Positions 1 to 8,892 of a stretch of DNA of 46,232 nucleotides are shown here, one piece after another. Each line of letters begins with the position of its first letter. The first letter of the stretch is position 1. Source of the stretch: Thermoplasmata archaeon (lineage in GTDB: Archaea; Thermoplasmatota; E2; DHVEG-1); the NCBI GenBank assembly GCA_020054475.1, contig JAHWGJ010000014.1:1-46232 (forward strand), in the 5' to 3' direction. A program made the translations under genes and the position numbers. The notes below the pieces were generated by a model. It was not told where the DNA came from. It saw only the letters and a program-made list of their open reading frames with translations, and made no database searches.

Positions 1-95
1 GTGCTTATGATGATTGGGGAATCAGTTATGTAATGTTGGTGGGCGGTATGAATTCATAATTTTTTGGTACACCCAGGGATAATAAGAATATCGGA

Positions 96-1181
96 GTGTC
101 TGGTTGGCATTTCCCAGTACGATATACTAATGTCTGGGAATCCCGTAATCCAAATTATTTAAATCCTGGATTCATTAGTGATCTTAACTATGCTGACATT
201 TATGATTCTGAGGGTAAATTCTCAAGTTGGGATTCAAATGGAAATGATGTTTTTGCTGAATGGGATATGAGAAACCCATTTAAAAGTAAGGATATCATTG
301 ATTTTTATCCAGATGTTTTTCTTGGACGACTGGCATGTAGAACAACAAAGGAATTGGAAATTGTTGTAAATAAAATTATAACATATGAATCCTCTGCATA
401 TGGTGAAGATTGGTTTAATAAAATTCTTCTTATTGGTGGAGATGATCAGTTGAATTCTGATTATTACGATGGTCAAGTCGCATGTGAGCATATTTATGAG
501 AATTATATGAATAATTTTAATGCTGCTAAACTCTATGCATCTTATGCTGAAACAAACCCAGATTATACTCCAACTCCAAAAAATATTATGAGGGAATTAT
601 CAGAAGGTTGCGGATTTGTCCTCATACAAACCCATGGTTCACCAAGTAAATGTATGACTTTTTGGCCTAATGAAACAAATAGCATAGATGCATTTAAAGT
701 GTTTAATATACCATTCTTGAAAAATAATGAAAAATTACCAATTTTTGTAAATGGAGGTTGCCATTGCAGTCAATTCAATGTATCAATCACTCCAAACTTA
801 AATGCAATACAATCAGGTGAATGTACTCCAAAATCTATAGGTTGGTGGTTTGTAAGTAAACAAAATGGTGGAGCAATTGCAACACTTAGCTACACATCAG
901 CAGGATATGTGGAACCATATGAAAATGGTGATATTGATGGAAACGGCATAAATGACCCTGATTATGTTGAAGCAAGATCCGGATATTTATATTCATGCTT
1001 CTTTAAAGCCATAGATTCTGAAGTTGAAACTGTTGGGAAAGCTTGGGGTAATTCTATAGATTCATTTTTAGAATCATGGCCAATATCTGAAGACGAATAT
1101 GAAGATTGGCGTGATGTTACAAATATTGAAGCTTGGACGATTCTTGGAGATCCTAGTCTTAAAATTGGGGGATACAATTAA
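96..1181 (+). CDS. C25 (gingipain-like) cysteine peptidase, 5' part broken by an in-frame stop
   Basis: Secreted-type cysteine peptidase of family C25. In the frame starting at the GTG at 96, the segment PDVFLGRLACRTTKE matches the family's conserved 'GR-P-R' strand. H180 (QTHGSPS) and C222 (NGGCHCS) are the likely catalytic dyad, and the end WTILGDPSLKIGG is the usual close of the catalytic domain. The same frame is open back to base 3 and encodes the family-like AYDDWGISYVMLVGG, but a TAA at 57-59 interrupts it. The GTG at 96 has no visible ribosome binding site, so it is probably not a true start. I therefore read this as the C-terminal part of a larger gene that is either inactivated or carries a sequence error; the 5' end lies outside the window. 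The family usually has an N-terminal signal and propeptide, which cannot be seen here. Such peptidases fit a protein-degrading archaeon. Confidence 0.75.
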   Translation: MSGWHFPVRYTNVWESRNPNYLNPGFISDLNYADIYDSEGKFSSWDSNGNDVFAEWDMRNPFKSKDIIDFYPDVFLGRLACRTTKELEIVVNKIITYESSAYGEDWFNKILLIGGDDQLNSDYYDGQVACEHIYENYMNNFNAAKLYASYAETNPDYTPTPKNIMRELSEGCGFVLIQTHGSPSKCMTFWPNETNSIDAFKVFNIPFLKNNEKLPIFVNGGCHCSQFNVSITPNLNAIQSGECTPKSIGWWFVSKQNGGAIATLSYTSAGYVEPYENGDIDGNGINDPDYVEARSGYLYSCFFKAIDSEVETVGKAWGNSIDSFLESWPISEDEYEDWRDVTNIEAWTILGDPSLKIGGYN

Positions 1182-1313
1182 TTTTGTAGCACTATTACTT
1201 GCTGATTATGGTGGAAATGGATACTTATCTATTGTAGGTTTTTTGACTATATTATAAAACTGCTAGTCATTGCTCCAAAAATAATTAAATCAAAGAAGAT
1301 ATACCCTAATTGT

Positions 1314-1781
1314 ATGTCTAATGATAAAATTGAATCAGAAAGAAAATACGAGTGTCACCGCTGTTGGTTAGAAATGAAGAAAGAAGAAGTGGAAACTTTT
1401 GGACCAAATATAATAATTGATGTATGTCCAAAATGTAAAGGTATATGGCTTGATAAGGGCGAACTTGGTAAACTTCTTAAAGATAAAAAATTAACAAATT
1501 ATTTAACCAAACATATTGGAACTAAAAGTAGAAGCCCGATGATTTGTCCACGATGTGGCAATACAATGGATATCGAAAAGGCAGAAGACATCGAAGTTGA
1601 CGTATGTTTAACATGTAATGGTGTATGGTTGGATGAAGGTGAACTTGAGAAACTAAAGGAAACCTCGAAAGAAGGGTTCGAACCAGATGAATTAGCAAAA
1701 TTCGAAGAAAAGGAGGAAGAAAGACTCTATAAAAAAAGAAATTCTTCATTAAATAAATTCTTTAAAAAATTCACCAAATAA
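1314..1781 (+). CDS. Tandem zf-TFIIB-type zinc-ribbon protein
   Basis: A 155-residue protein with two copies of the zf-TFIIB-like ribbon. The first copy has C14, C17, C38 and C41 followed by KGIWLDKGEL. The second has C78, C81, C98 and C101 followed by NGVWLDEGEL. Each copy therefore has two CxxC pairs and the WLD-GEL signature of this small family, which probably binds one zinc per copy. The C-terminal 40 residues are highly charged and likely helical. There is no signal peptide or membrane segment, so it should be cytoplasmic. The role of these proteins is unknown; a nucleic-acid or protein-binding adaptor is possible but not shown. It stands alone, with a terminator-like hairpin and T-rich tract downstream. 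Confidence 0.8.
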   Translation: MSNDKIESERKYECHRCWLEMKKEEVETFGPNIIIDVCPKCKGIWLDKGELGKLLKDKKLTNYLTKHIGTKSRSPMICPRCGNTMDIEKAEDIEVDVCLTCNGVWLDEGELEKLKETSKEGFEPDELAKFEEKEEERLYKKRNSSLNKFFKKFTK

Positions 1782-1859
1782 TTTTATTACTTGCTGGTTA
1801 TGATGTAATCCACCATATAACAAAGTAATTACCTTTGCTTTTTTGTAAAAAATAGTGCC

Positions 1860-1920
1860 GAAAAATTCGTCGAAACATTAAACGATTTTTCTAAAAATCC
1901 TCTTTTTCCTTTTTTTTCCT
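1860..1920 (+). terminator. Hairpin plus pyrimidine-rich tract after the zinc-ribbon gene
   Basis: An imperfect inverted repeat (1860-1870 with 1882-1891, one bulged T) is followed by a long C/T tract at 1899-1920 that includes a run of eight T. It lies about 80 bases after the zinc-ribbon stop codon. T-rich tracts are the usual archaeal terminator; the hairpin may be incidental. Confidence 0.45.
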
Positions 1921-1993
1921 ATTAAAAGGTTTTAAATAGAACAAATAATCTTACCTATTCTCTTATTAAAAAATGAGGGGGCAATAGTCCAAG

Positions 1994-2107
1994 ATGTACA
2001 AGAAAATAGTTGTAATGGGAATCATAAGCATATTTTTGCTGACAAGTTTGACAACTTTATCTGCAACAGAAATAAAAACCTCTACCGAAAAAAAAGTTAC
2101 ATATTAA
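1994..2107 (+). other. Signal-peptide open frame cut off from the downstream protein by a frameshift at an A-run
   Basis: An ATG at 1994, with a GAGGGGG purine run upstream and a TATA-like TTTTAAATAG near 1929-1938, opens a 37-residue frame. It begins MYKKIVVMGIIS, continues with a hydrophobic stretch and TLSATE, and stops at 2105-2107. This is a classic secretory signal peptide. The downstream papain-like/PKD frame is open back to 2076 in the +1-shifted phase, and the two frames overlap across a run of eight A at about 2088-2095. Deleting one A would join them into a single secreted protein of about 343 residues. It could be a sequencing error, a recent pseudogene, phase variation or programmed slippage; the sequence alone cannot decide. 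Confidence 0.65.
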
Positions 2108-2132
2108 TAGAGATTACTTTGATTCAGAATCT

Positions 2133-3023
2133 TTGAATGTGGGGGATCTCCTCTTTTGTGATATAAATACAGAGGTTCTAAGCTATATGAGGGAGTTGTC
2201 TTCTGGTTATTCCAATGACCACTGTGCAATGTACATTGGAAATGATAGATTTATTCATGCAATACCCTCAATACCATTAGTACCACTATCTAGTGGTGTC
2301 TGTATCTGGTCGTTATCAGAAATTGAAACATATTTTACTAATATAGTATTTGCACATGTAACAACTGCTTCTGAAAGCGACAGATTAGCTGCTGTAGAAT
2401 GGGTAAAGGACAGATTAGGTAGACCTTATCAATATAAACAGGGGCGGCAGAGTGCTAATTATGATCCTTATGATCCAGATGATGATTATTCAGATCGCTG
2501 GTATTGCTCTGAGTTAATATGGGCTGCATATTATAATCAAAACAATCAACGTATAGATTTATGTAAAGATAATTGGACATCTGGTGGACGCGTATATGTA
2601 AACCATATACTTGGAGATGATGAATGTGAAACTCATAGCAATATACCGCCTAATGTAAATATATACGTCCGTCTTTACACTGATCCAGATAACTACAAAA
2701 TAGTCCATTTTAGTACATTTGGTAGTAGAAACCCAGATGGAAAACCACCAGTTTTCAGATGGGATTTTGAAAATGATGGAACATGGGATACTGATTGGAT
2801 AACCTATAACCGGAGTGGGCAAGATTATGAATATGAATCATTTGCAAATTATACAGTTAAAGTTCAAGTAAAAGATGATATGGATGCTATTGATGAGACT
2901 ACTGAAACATTTACAATTGATGAGGAGCCAGTATCTAAAAAACCATTAAACAAGCCTCTCACATTTTTTTTAAAGATTTTCCCAAATCTTATGCAACTAC
3001 TTAAGATCTTACTAAGATTTTAG
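2133..3023 (+). CDS. Permuted papain-like (YiiX/C92-type) hydrolase with PKD domain
   Basis: The first about 170 residues match the permuted NlpC/P60-papain family (YiiX, peptidase C92). GDLLFCD is followed by the catalytic histidine H30 in DHCAMYIG, then by RFIHA, and the nucleophile C125 lies in WYCSELIWAAY. The order His before Cys is the hallmark of the permuted fold. Residues about 205-262 form a PKD-type immunoglobulin-like domain (FRWDFENDG, TVKVQVKDD). The TTG at 2133 is only the first permitted start in this phase. The natural N terminus is almost certainly the signal peptide at 1994, separated by a one-base slip in an A-run. Family members act as amidases or peptidases on cell-envelope or acyl substrates; the substrate here is unknown. 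It is probably secreted if the frames are joined. Confidence 0.7.
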   Translation: MNVGDLLFCDINTEVLSYMRELSSGYSNDHCAMYIGNDRFIHAIPSIPLVPLSSGVCIWSLSEIETYFTNIVFAHVTTASESDRLAAVEWVKDRLGRPYQYKQGRQSANYDPYDPDDDYSDRWYCSELIWAAYYNQNNQRIDLCKDNWTSGGRVYVNHILGDDECETHSNIPPNVNIYVRLYTDPDNYKIVHFSTFGSRNPDGKPPVFRWDFENDGTWDTDWITYNRSGQDYEYESFANYTVKVQVKDDMDAIDETTETFTIDEEPVSKKPLNKPLTFFLKIFPNLMQLLKILLRF

Positions 3024-3203
3024 AACATCAACTACATACGTTTTCAATACTCTGAAAACTAATTGGAGCATAAGTCTGATAAAATCTTTTTTCTTTTTTT
3101 TTGAAATCAGTATGAGAAAAACATTTTATAGATGGAAAAACCGATTGTATCATTATTACTTACTGATAATAAAAAGTAGAAGGAAACACATAAGTTAATT
3201 TAT

Positions 3204-4193
3204 ATGTATCACATAAAGTTTTTTAATAAAATGATTGAAAAAATAAAAAATATATTATCGTCCCAGGAAATTTTAGATAGATCTTTTAAAAAAGCAAAAA
3301 AAAAACAAATTAATGACAGAAATGCTCTCTATAAAAAAAAGAAAACAATAATTGCACAAACAGAATCTTTTTCAATGTCTGTTTGTTCGATTTTAGATAG
3401 TTATACGAAAAATTTTCCATCAATTAACAATCTTTCAGTTTTTTATCAGGAATTAATAGATATAAAAATAGATGTAAATAAATTACGAAAATCCCTTGGA
3501 GCGATTAATTGGGCTTCAAACACCTGTAAGAAAATATACGCTAAACAAAGCTATTTTTTAAAAAAATCAGGTAAGATAGAATTTTTAAAACAAAAGCAAA
3601 ATGAGATATATGGCAGAATCTCAAGTGTTGTAAATCAAATTGAAAAAGATTTAATTTTTCTGATTCAAGCTCAAAAAATTATCAATAAATTTCCTGACAT
3701 AGTTGATATTCCTACTGTTGTAATATCAGGTTTTCCAAATGTTGGAAAATCCTCATTATTAAAATCATTATCAAAATCTAAACCAAAAACTGCACAATAT
3801 CCTTTTACAACAAAAGAAGTATCTGTGGGGCATATAGAAAAAAAACAAAATTTTATAAATAAACGTATCCAACTAATTGATACCCCTGGTTTATTAGATA
3901 GTCCAATATCTGAAAAAAATGAAATTGAGAAGCAAGCAATTGCAGCTCTAAGTCATCTTGCTGATTTGATTATATATATATTTGATTTATCAGAAACTTG
4001 TGGTTATTTAATTGAAGATCAAAAAAAATTATTAATAATGATTGAAAATCTCTTTGATGAATCAAAAATAATTCCAATTGAAAATAAAGCAGATATATTT
4101 AAATCAAAATCCAAACATTTGAAAATATCAAACAAAACTGGAGAAGGCATTGAAAATTTAAAAAAAGAAATATTAGAATTTTTTAACTTTTAG
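3204..4193 (+). CDS. NOG1-family ribosome-assembly GTPase
   Basis: A 329-residue TRAFAC GTPase of the NOG1 family. An N-terminal helical domain (about residues 15-165, with ILDRSFKKAKKK matching the NOG1_N start) is followed by the G domain. G1 is GFPNVGKSS at 176-184, G2 is FTTK at 201-204, G3 is DTPG at 226-229, and G4 is NKAD near 284-287. The helical domain packs on large-subunit rRNA in known homologues, and the family acts in late 50S/60S assembly. Length and domain order match archaeal NOG1, with no eukaryotic C-terminal extension. Start uncertainty: an internal ATG at 3231 (MIEKIKN) is also possible. It converges with the long secreted-protein gene on the other strand, only 13 bases apart. 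Confidence 0.88.
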   Translation: MYHIKFFNKMIEKIKNILSSQEILDRSFKKAKKKQINDRNALYKKKKTIIAQTESFSMSVCSILDSYTKNFPSINNLSVFYQELIDIKIDVNKLRKSLGAINWASNTCKKIYAKQSYFLKKSGKIEFLKQKQNEIYGRISSVVNQIEKDLIFLIQAQKIINKFPDIVDIPTVVISGFPNVGKSSLLKSLSKSKPKTAQYPFTTKEVSVGHIEKKQNFINKRIQLIDTPGLLDSPISEKNEIEKQAIAALSHLADLIIYIFDLSETCGYLIEDQKKLLIMIENLFDESKIIPIENKADIFKSKSKHLKISNKTGEGIENLKKEILEFFNF

Positions 4194-4206
4194 AATTTTT
4201 CCTTTT

Positions 4207-7200
4207 TTATCTATTTTTTAACCTTTTGAATATTATAGCAGTAACAATCAATAAAAATATTATTGATATAACCATAGCAATAATTAGGTATGTTGGAAAT
4301 AATATCAAATTAACGGATTGAATTTCAGATTCGTAATACTTACCAGAAGAATTAAATACTGCTGTTTTAAATTCATAAAATCCACTTCCATTATCAACAC
4401 TGAATTCCCATTCAAATGGTGAGGTATTTTTTAATTCTCCATATTGGATAAAATCACTCCAGTTTTCATTATTTTGAGAATATCTATATAATAATTTTAT
4501 TTCTGAAATTTCATTTTCACTAATATTTACAAATATTTTATAGATATTATTCCAATTCAATGATTTTAAATCTGTTATATCTGGGTCATATGGTGTTTTT
4601 ATAACATTTATCTGTATATTTTTTATGATTTTTACTGCATCTTGATTTGAAGTGGTTTCATAAATATTATCAAGAGAATCTGTAATTCTAAAGTAGATAT
4701 AATATTCGATATCCTCAACCATATAATCCCAGTCATCTTTACTTAGATTCCATGATGGCGTATAACTATTAGTATCAATATTATTTTCATTAATTTGAAT
4801 CCATTTATTTTGATCATAGAACTCTAATCTATATTCTACATTTTTCAACTTATAATCGTCAGTAAACTGAATGTCATCAAAAGATGGAATCAAATCGTTT
4901 TCGAATATATATTTACTTTTATAACTCTTTATTTCAGGTTTAATTGGGTCATAAATAAATGATATATCTCCAATTTGTGGTAAATCTTCAACATTGTTTG
5001 CTAAATCAGTTGCAATAGTACATAATTCAAATTCACCACCTCGGATTGTTTTTGTAATTGAAAAATTCCAAGTATACGGGGAGATATAATCATCAGAACC
5101 AAATTTTATCCAATTACCTTCGATTTTTGAATAATATAGATCAACATAATTGATACCGCTAATATTATCCTCAGCCATTGCATCTATTTTGACTGATTTT
5201 ATATTTGTTTTTGAAGGTATTTCATCAGTGTTAATTAGCCATGAACTAGGTTTTTCATTATCTGTTTCTAATTCATAATAATTAGAATATTTTATGTTAC
5301 CTGCCATATCTTCAATAAAAAATCTTATTTGACGAAAATCAACTACTTCATCAATAAATTCTAACTGTGAAAGATCGGCAATCAGTGTTATTGTCTCGAT
5401 AGTACCATTTATTCCATCTGATGTAGCCTTTCCTGTATAAGAACGAGATGAACTTGAATCTTTATATTGGAAATTATATCTTGCAGTATCCGTATTTAAA
5501 CCTGTTATATTACCTTTTGTGCCCTCATCTTTTACATTTATTGAACATATTGGATTGTTAATTGATATCCAACCTTCATCTGGCATAAAAGTTTCTTCAA
5601 AAAATATTGGTGATTCAATATCAGGAGTATCATATTCAATATCATACCAATCAGATTTTGTTTCATTATTATCATTACCAGCATCATTTATTTTAAATTG
5701 AATTTCTAAAAAAATTGTATCATTATTTGTAATGTCTGCTTCAGATAAATCTGCTGTTAATGTCACCCTATTTAAAGTACCATCAACACCACTAAAAACA
5801 GCATTATACCACTCTGAAGTGAATTCTTCTGATTGTTGTTCATATTTGAATCTAAATTTTGCAGAATCTAATAATCCAATATATTGATTTTGAACATCAA
5901 TTCTACATATTGGAGGAATACCTGAAGAGTAAAAGCTATTATCATAAAAAACGGTCTCAGAAGAAACAACATCATCGCCAAATGTTACCATCCAATCCTT
6001 TAAAATAGCTTCACCACTTACATTTGAACTATAATTGGCACTAAAATCTGCCCGTAATCTTATGGTATCTTTGTTATTGACATTTGATTTTGAAATATTT
6101 GATCCGTCAAAAATATCATCAAGTAATATGTTTCCATATTTATCAAGAATAAAGAATTCTATTTTTCCATCATTTGTCATATGTTCCGCATAAAATTTAT
6201 TCCAATCGTAATTTGGATTTGGAAGATTGATTGGAGAAGATATAATTGAACCTGTTATCACTTCACCTTCAATTACCTTAAACTCTCCTCTACTATAAAG
6301 CATTCCATTTTCAGAACCATAATAAATTATTCCATCTACAATTATGGGGGAATTTTGAATTGGAGAATTATCATACGTATTTTCCTGCCAAATAATTGAT
6401 CCATTTGTCTTATCTAAAGCATATAAAATTCCATCAGGTGTGCCAGCATATAATATATCTCTAGTACAAGCAAGAGATGATACCAAATAGTATGGGGAAG
6501 TTAAAGCTTTAGTATAAATTTTCTCTGACCATATCTCTTCACCATCATCTATATCCAAAGCATATATAGTTCCATCAGCTGAGACTGTATATAAATAATC
6601 ATCATAAACTGTAGATGATGATCCAGCAATTTTCTCATAATTATCTGCAATATCGTCTCCAATTGAGAAATTCCATAATTCACTTCCATCACTGAAATCA
6701 AGAGCAATAACACGTTCATAACCGGTAAATGGCATAAATCCTCTCTCTTTTATTGTAACAAATATTTTATCATCATAAATTAATGGGCTACTCCTACCAA
6801 TAGATCCAACATTATTGTCCCAAATTTTTTCCCCGTTATTTACATCTATTGCAAATATGCTTTTACCATCATTATTTTCACATCCAACTATTACAATATC
6901 ATTATATACTGCAGGGTTTGAAAAACTACCTGCAGGTAAATCATATAACCATTTGAAATTCCCATCAAAATCAAGAGCAATTAGTTTATTATTACCTGAA
7001 GAAAAATTGAAATAATTCCATAAAGAGTCCCAAATTGAATCTTTTCCACTCCACGAACTAATTAAAATTTTATCTTCATAAATAGTTGGAGACGCTGAAT
7101 AACATATATATGCATTATCTTCATCAATTTCACTATAATTGAATTCCCAAACAGTATTATCAGATAAAATGTTATCAGTACTATATGCAAATATCTTATT

Positions 7201-8712
7201 ATCAATATCTCCTTCACTAGATCTTGTACCTGAAACAACAATTAATTTTCCATCACTAGTTAAAGCTGGTGAACTTTCAATTGTGTTTACTGGAATTTCA
7301 ACTTGTTTTGATGGTATTATTGTTGAACCTTCATCACCTTGCGGTATTGTTGCATTAAATGAATATAATATATCCCCATCAATAGATGCAATATATAATA
7401 TATTATTCTTAATTACAGGATTTCTATATTCCCCTCCAGATAATGTTGTTGTATACCAGTATAAACTATGATTATTACTGTCAGGTCCATAACCATCTGA
7501 GGATCTTGTATTTTTTGAATTTTTTCCAAACATTAACCAATCATTAACTGATAAAATTAATTTCGCTTCATCATTTGAAATTATAATATTATCATTTTGA
7601 TCGATTCTAAATGGTGAAGAAAAACGGTCTCTCCAAATATTATTATTTGTTTGCCATAATATACTTAAACTATCAATTTCTGGAGAAATTGATGGATTAT
7701 TTGTTGATAAATTTGCTAGTATTTTTATATCATATAACGGAAGATCTTCTAGATTAATTGGAGGTGAAGTAAATCCATTTTCATTTCCTGACAAATAATA
7801 ATCATCTATTAGATTAAAATCTCCTGTATCATTTTTATATAATATGTGATATTTTATTGATGTTCCAATTCTTTCATAATCTTGCCATGATAAAAATTCC
7901 CATCTATCTAAATTATCTGGAGAAATCTCAGAGGAAATTGCATGTCCATAATACGATGATCCTTGACCATAAGTATTTATCTTAACATAATCAGTAAAAA
8001 CAGAGCATGACTCTTTAAAATTGGGAGTTGCAACTAGACAAAAATCAATAAAATTATCTTTATCAATAAATAAATCTCCAGTAAAATTTTGTTGAATTTC
8101 AATAACAGATGAATTTGATATTCCTGTTGCAGCTACTTCCCATTTACCTATTGGATCAGCTGGTTGCCAATAATAAAGAGAAATTTTTTTATCATTTTCA
8201 GCTTTTCCACACCAGTAAATATTTAATTTATTTGTGAAATTAATATTTTCATTTATTTTTAATCTAAAATGATGTATTTTTTTCATTGGCAATAATAGTA
8301 ATGGTTCATTGACTTCATTTAATGGATAAAAAATATTATTTTTACTTTCAATTAAGTTATAATCAACGTCTCCATCAAATTCGTTTTCGAAATAATTTAT
8401 ACCAAATTTTGGAGAAAGTGGCATTAAGAAAGAATAACTATATGCTCTATCTTCTGATTCTATATTCCAATCTGAATAATCATATATTCTTGTACTTGAG
8501 CTATATGGGTCTAAAATAATTTTTCCATTTTCTTTTGAAGTAGTGCAATTTATCAATTCGACATTATCTCCTTCTTCGAAAATATCGATAAAGTATACGC
8601 CATCAGATTCATTTATATCTGATGATAATGAAGCACTATTATAAGCTGATAATATCATAATTATTGTTAATATTAAAATCAATATTTTACTATATGAATT
8701 ATTTTTATTCAT
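4207..8712 (-). CDS. Giant cell-surface protein with PQQ-type beta-propeller and Ig-like domains
   Basis: 1501 residues with an N-terminal signal peptide (hydrophobic ILILILTIIMILSAY) and a C-terminal membrane anchor (residues about 1473-1495, basic tail KRLKNR). It should be exported and held at the membrane with nearly all mass outside. Residues about 391-807 contain repeated PQQ/Trp-docking blades. Examples are IFAIDVNNGEKIWDNN, VIALDFSDGSELWNFS, IYALDIDDGEEIWSE and LYALDKTNGSIIWQE, each a [A-L-D-x-x-(D/N)-G-x-x-(I/L)-W] unit. The propeller opens with WLMFGKNSKNTRSS. After it come three or four Ig-like modules with repeated 'P-IC-I-V' and 'ADLS' elements. There is no catalytic motif; such propellers usually mediate protein or carbohydrate binding. 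A good RBS (AGGAGAAAAGTAT before ATG) supports the start. Its exact role is unknown. Confidence 0.8.
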   Translation of the reverse strand: MNKNNSYSKILILILTIIMILSAYNSASLSSDINESDGVYFIDIFEEGDNVELINCTTSKENGKIILDPYSSSTRIYDYSDWNIESEDRAYSYSFLMPLSPKFGINYFENEFDGDVDYNLIESKNNIFYPLNEVNEPLLLLPMKKIHHFRLKINENINFTNKLNIYWCGKAENDKKISLYYWQPADPIGKWEVAATGISNSSVIEIQQNFTGDLFIDKDNFIDFCLVATPNFKESCSVFTDYVKINTYGQGSSYYGHAISSEISPDNLDRWEFLSWQDYERIGTSIKYHILYKNDTGDFNLIDDYYLSGNENGFTSPPINLEDLPLYDIKILANLSTNNPSISPEIDSLSILWQTNNNIWRDRFSSPFRIDQNDNIIISNDEAKLILSVNDWLMFGKNSKNTRSSDGYGPDSNNHSLYWYTTTLSGGEYRNPVIKNNILYIASIDGDILYSFNATIPQGDEGSTIIPSKQVEIPVNTIESSPALTSDGKLIVVSGTRSSEGDIDNKIFAYSTDNILSDNTVWEFNYSEIDEDNAYICYSASPTIYEDKILISSWSGKDSIWDSLWNYFNFSSGNNKLIALDFDGNFKWLYDLPAGSFSNPAVYNDIVIVGCENNDGKSIFAIDVNNGEKIWDNNVGSIGRSSPLIYDDKIFVTIKERGFMPFTGYERVIALDFSDGSELWNFSIGDDIADNYEKIAGSSSTVYDDYLYTVSADGTIYALDIDDGEEIWSEKIYTKALTSPYYLVSSLACTRDILYAGTPDGILYALDKTNGSIIWQENTYDNSPIQNSPIIVDGIIYYGSENGMLYSRGEFKVIEGEVITGSIISSPINLPNPNYDWNKFYAEHMTNDGKIEFFILDKYGNILLDDIFDGSNISKSNVNNKDTIRLRADFSANYSSNVSGEAILKDWMVTFGDDVVSSETVFYDNSFYSSGIPPICRIDVQNQYIGLLDSAKFRFKYEQQSEEFTSEWYNAVFSGVDGTLNRVTLTADLSEADITNNDTIFLEIQFKINDAGNDNNETKSDWYDIEYDTPDIESPIFFEETFMPDEGWISINNPICSINVKDEGTKGNITGLNTDTARYNFQYKDSSSSRSYTGKATSDGINGTIETITLIADLSQLEFIDEVVDFRQIRFFIEDMAGNIKYSNYYELETDNEKPSSWLINTDEIPSKTNIKSVKIDAMAEDNISGINYVDLYYSKIEGNWIKFGSDDYISPYTWNFSITKTIRGGEFELCTIATDLANNVEDLPQIGDISFIYDPIKPEIKSYKSKYIFENDLIPSFDDIQFTDDYKLKNVEYRLEFYDQNKWIQINENNIDTNSYTPSWNLSKDDWDYMVEDIEYYIYFRITDSLDNIYETTSNQDAVKIIKNIQINVIKTPYDPDITDLKSLNWNNIYKIFVNISENEISEIKLLYRYSQNNENWSDFIQYGELKNTSPFEWEFSVDNGSGFYEFKTAVFNSSGKYYESEIQSVNLILFPTYLIIAMVISIIFLLIVTAIIFKRLKNR

Positions 8713-8892
8713 ATACTTTTCTCCTTTTATATTTCCCTCTTCAATCTATACTCTTGCTGTTTAAATAATTTTGGTATTATTTCTCTTATATAAAATTATG
8801 AAGAATTTTGAAATTATTTTAAATATAATTTATTTTTTGCTTTGATTTATAATAATGTATTATTTAATTATTTCAATTTAATTTTTTATTAC

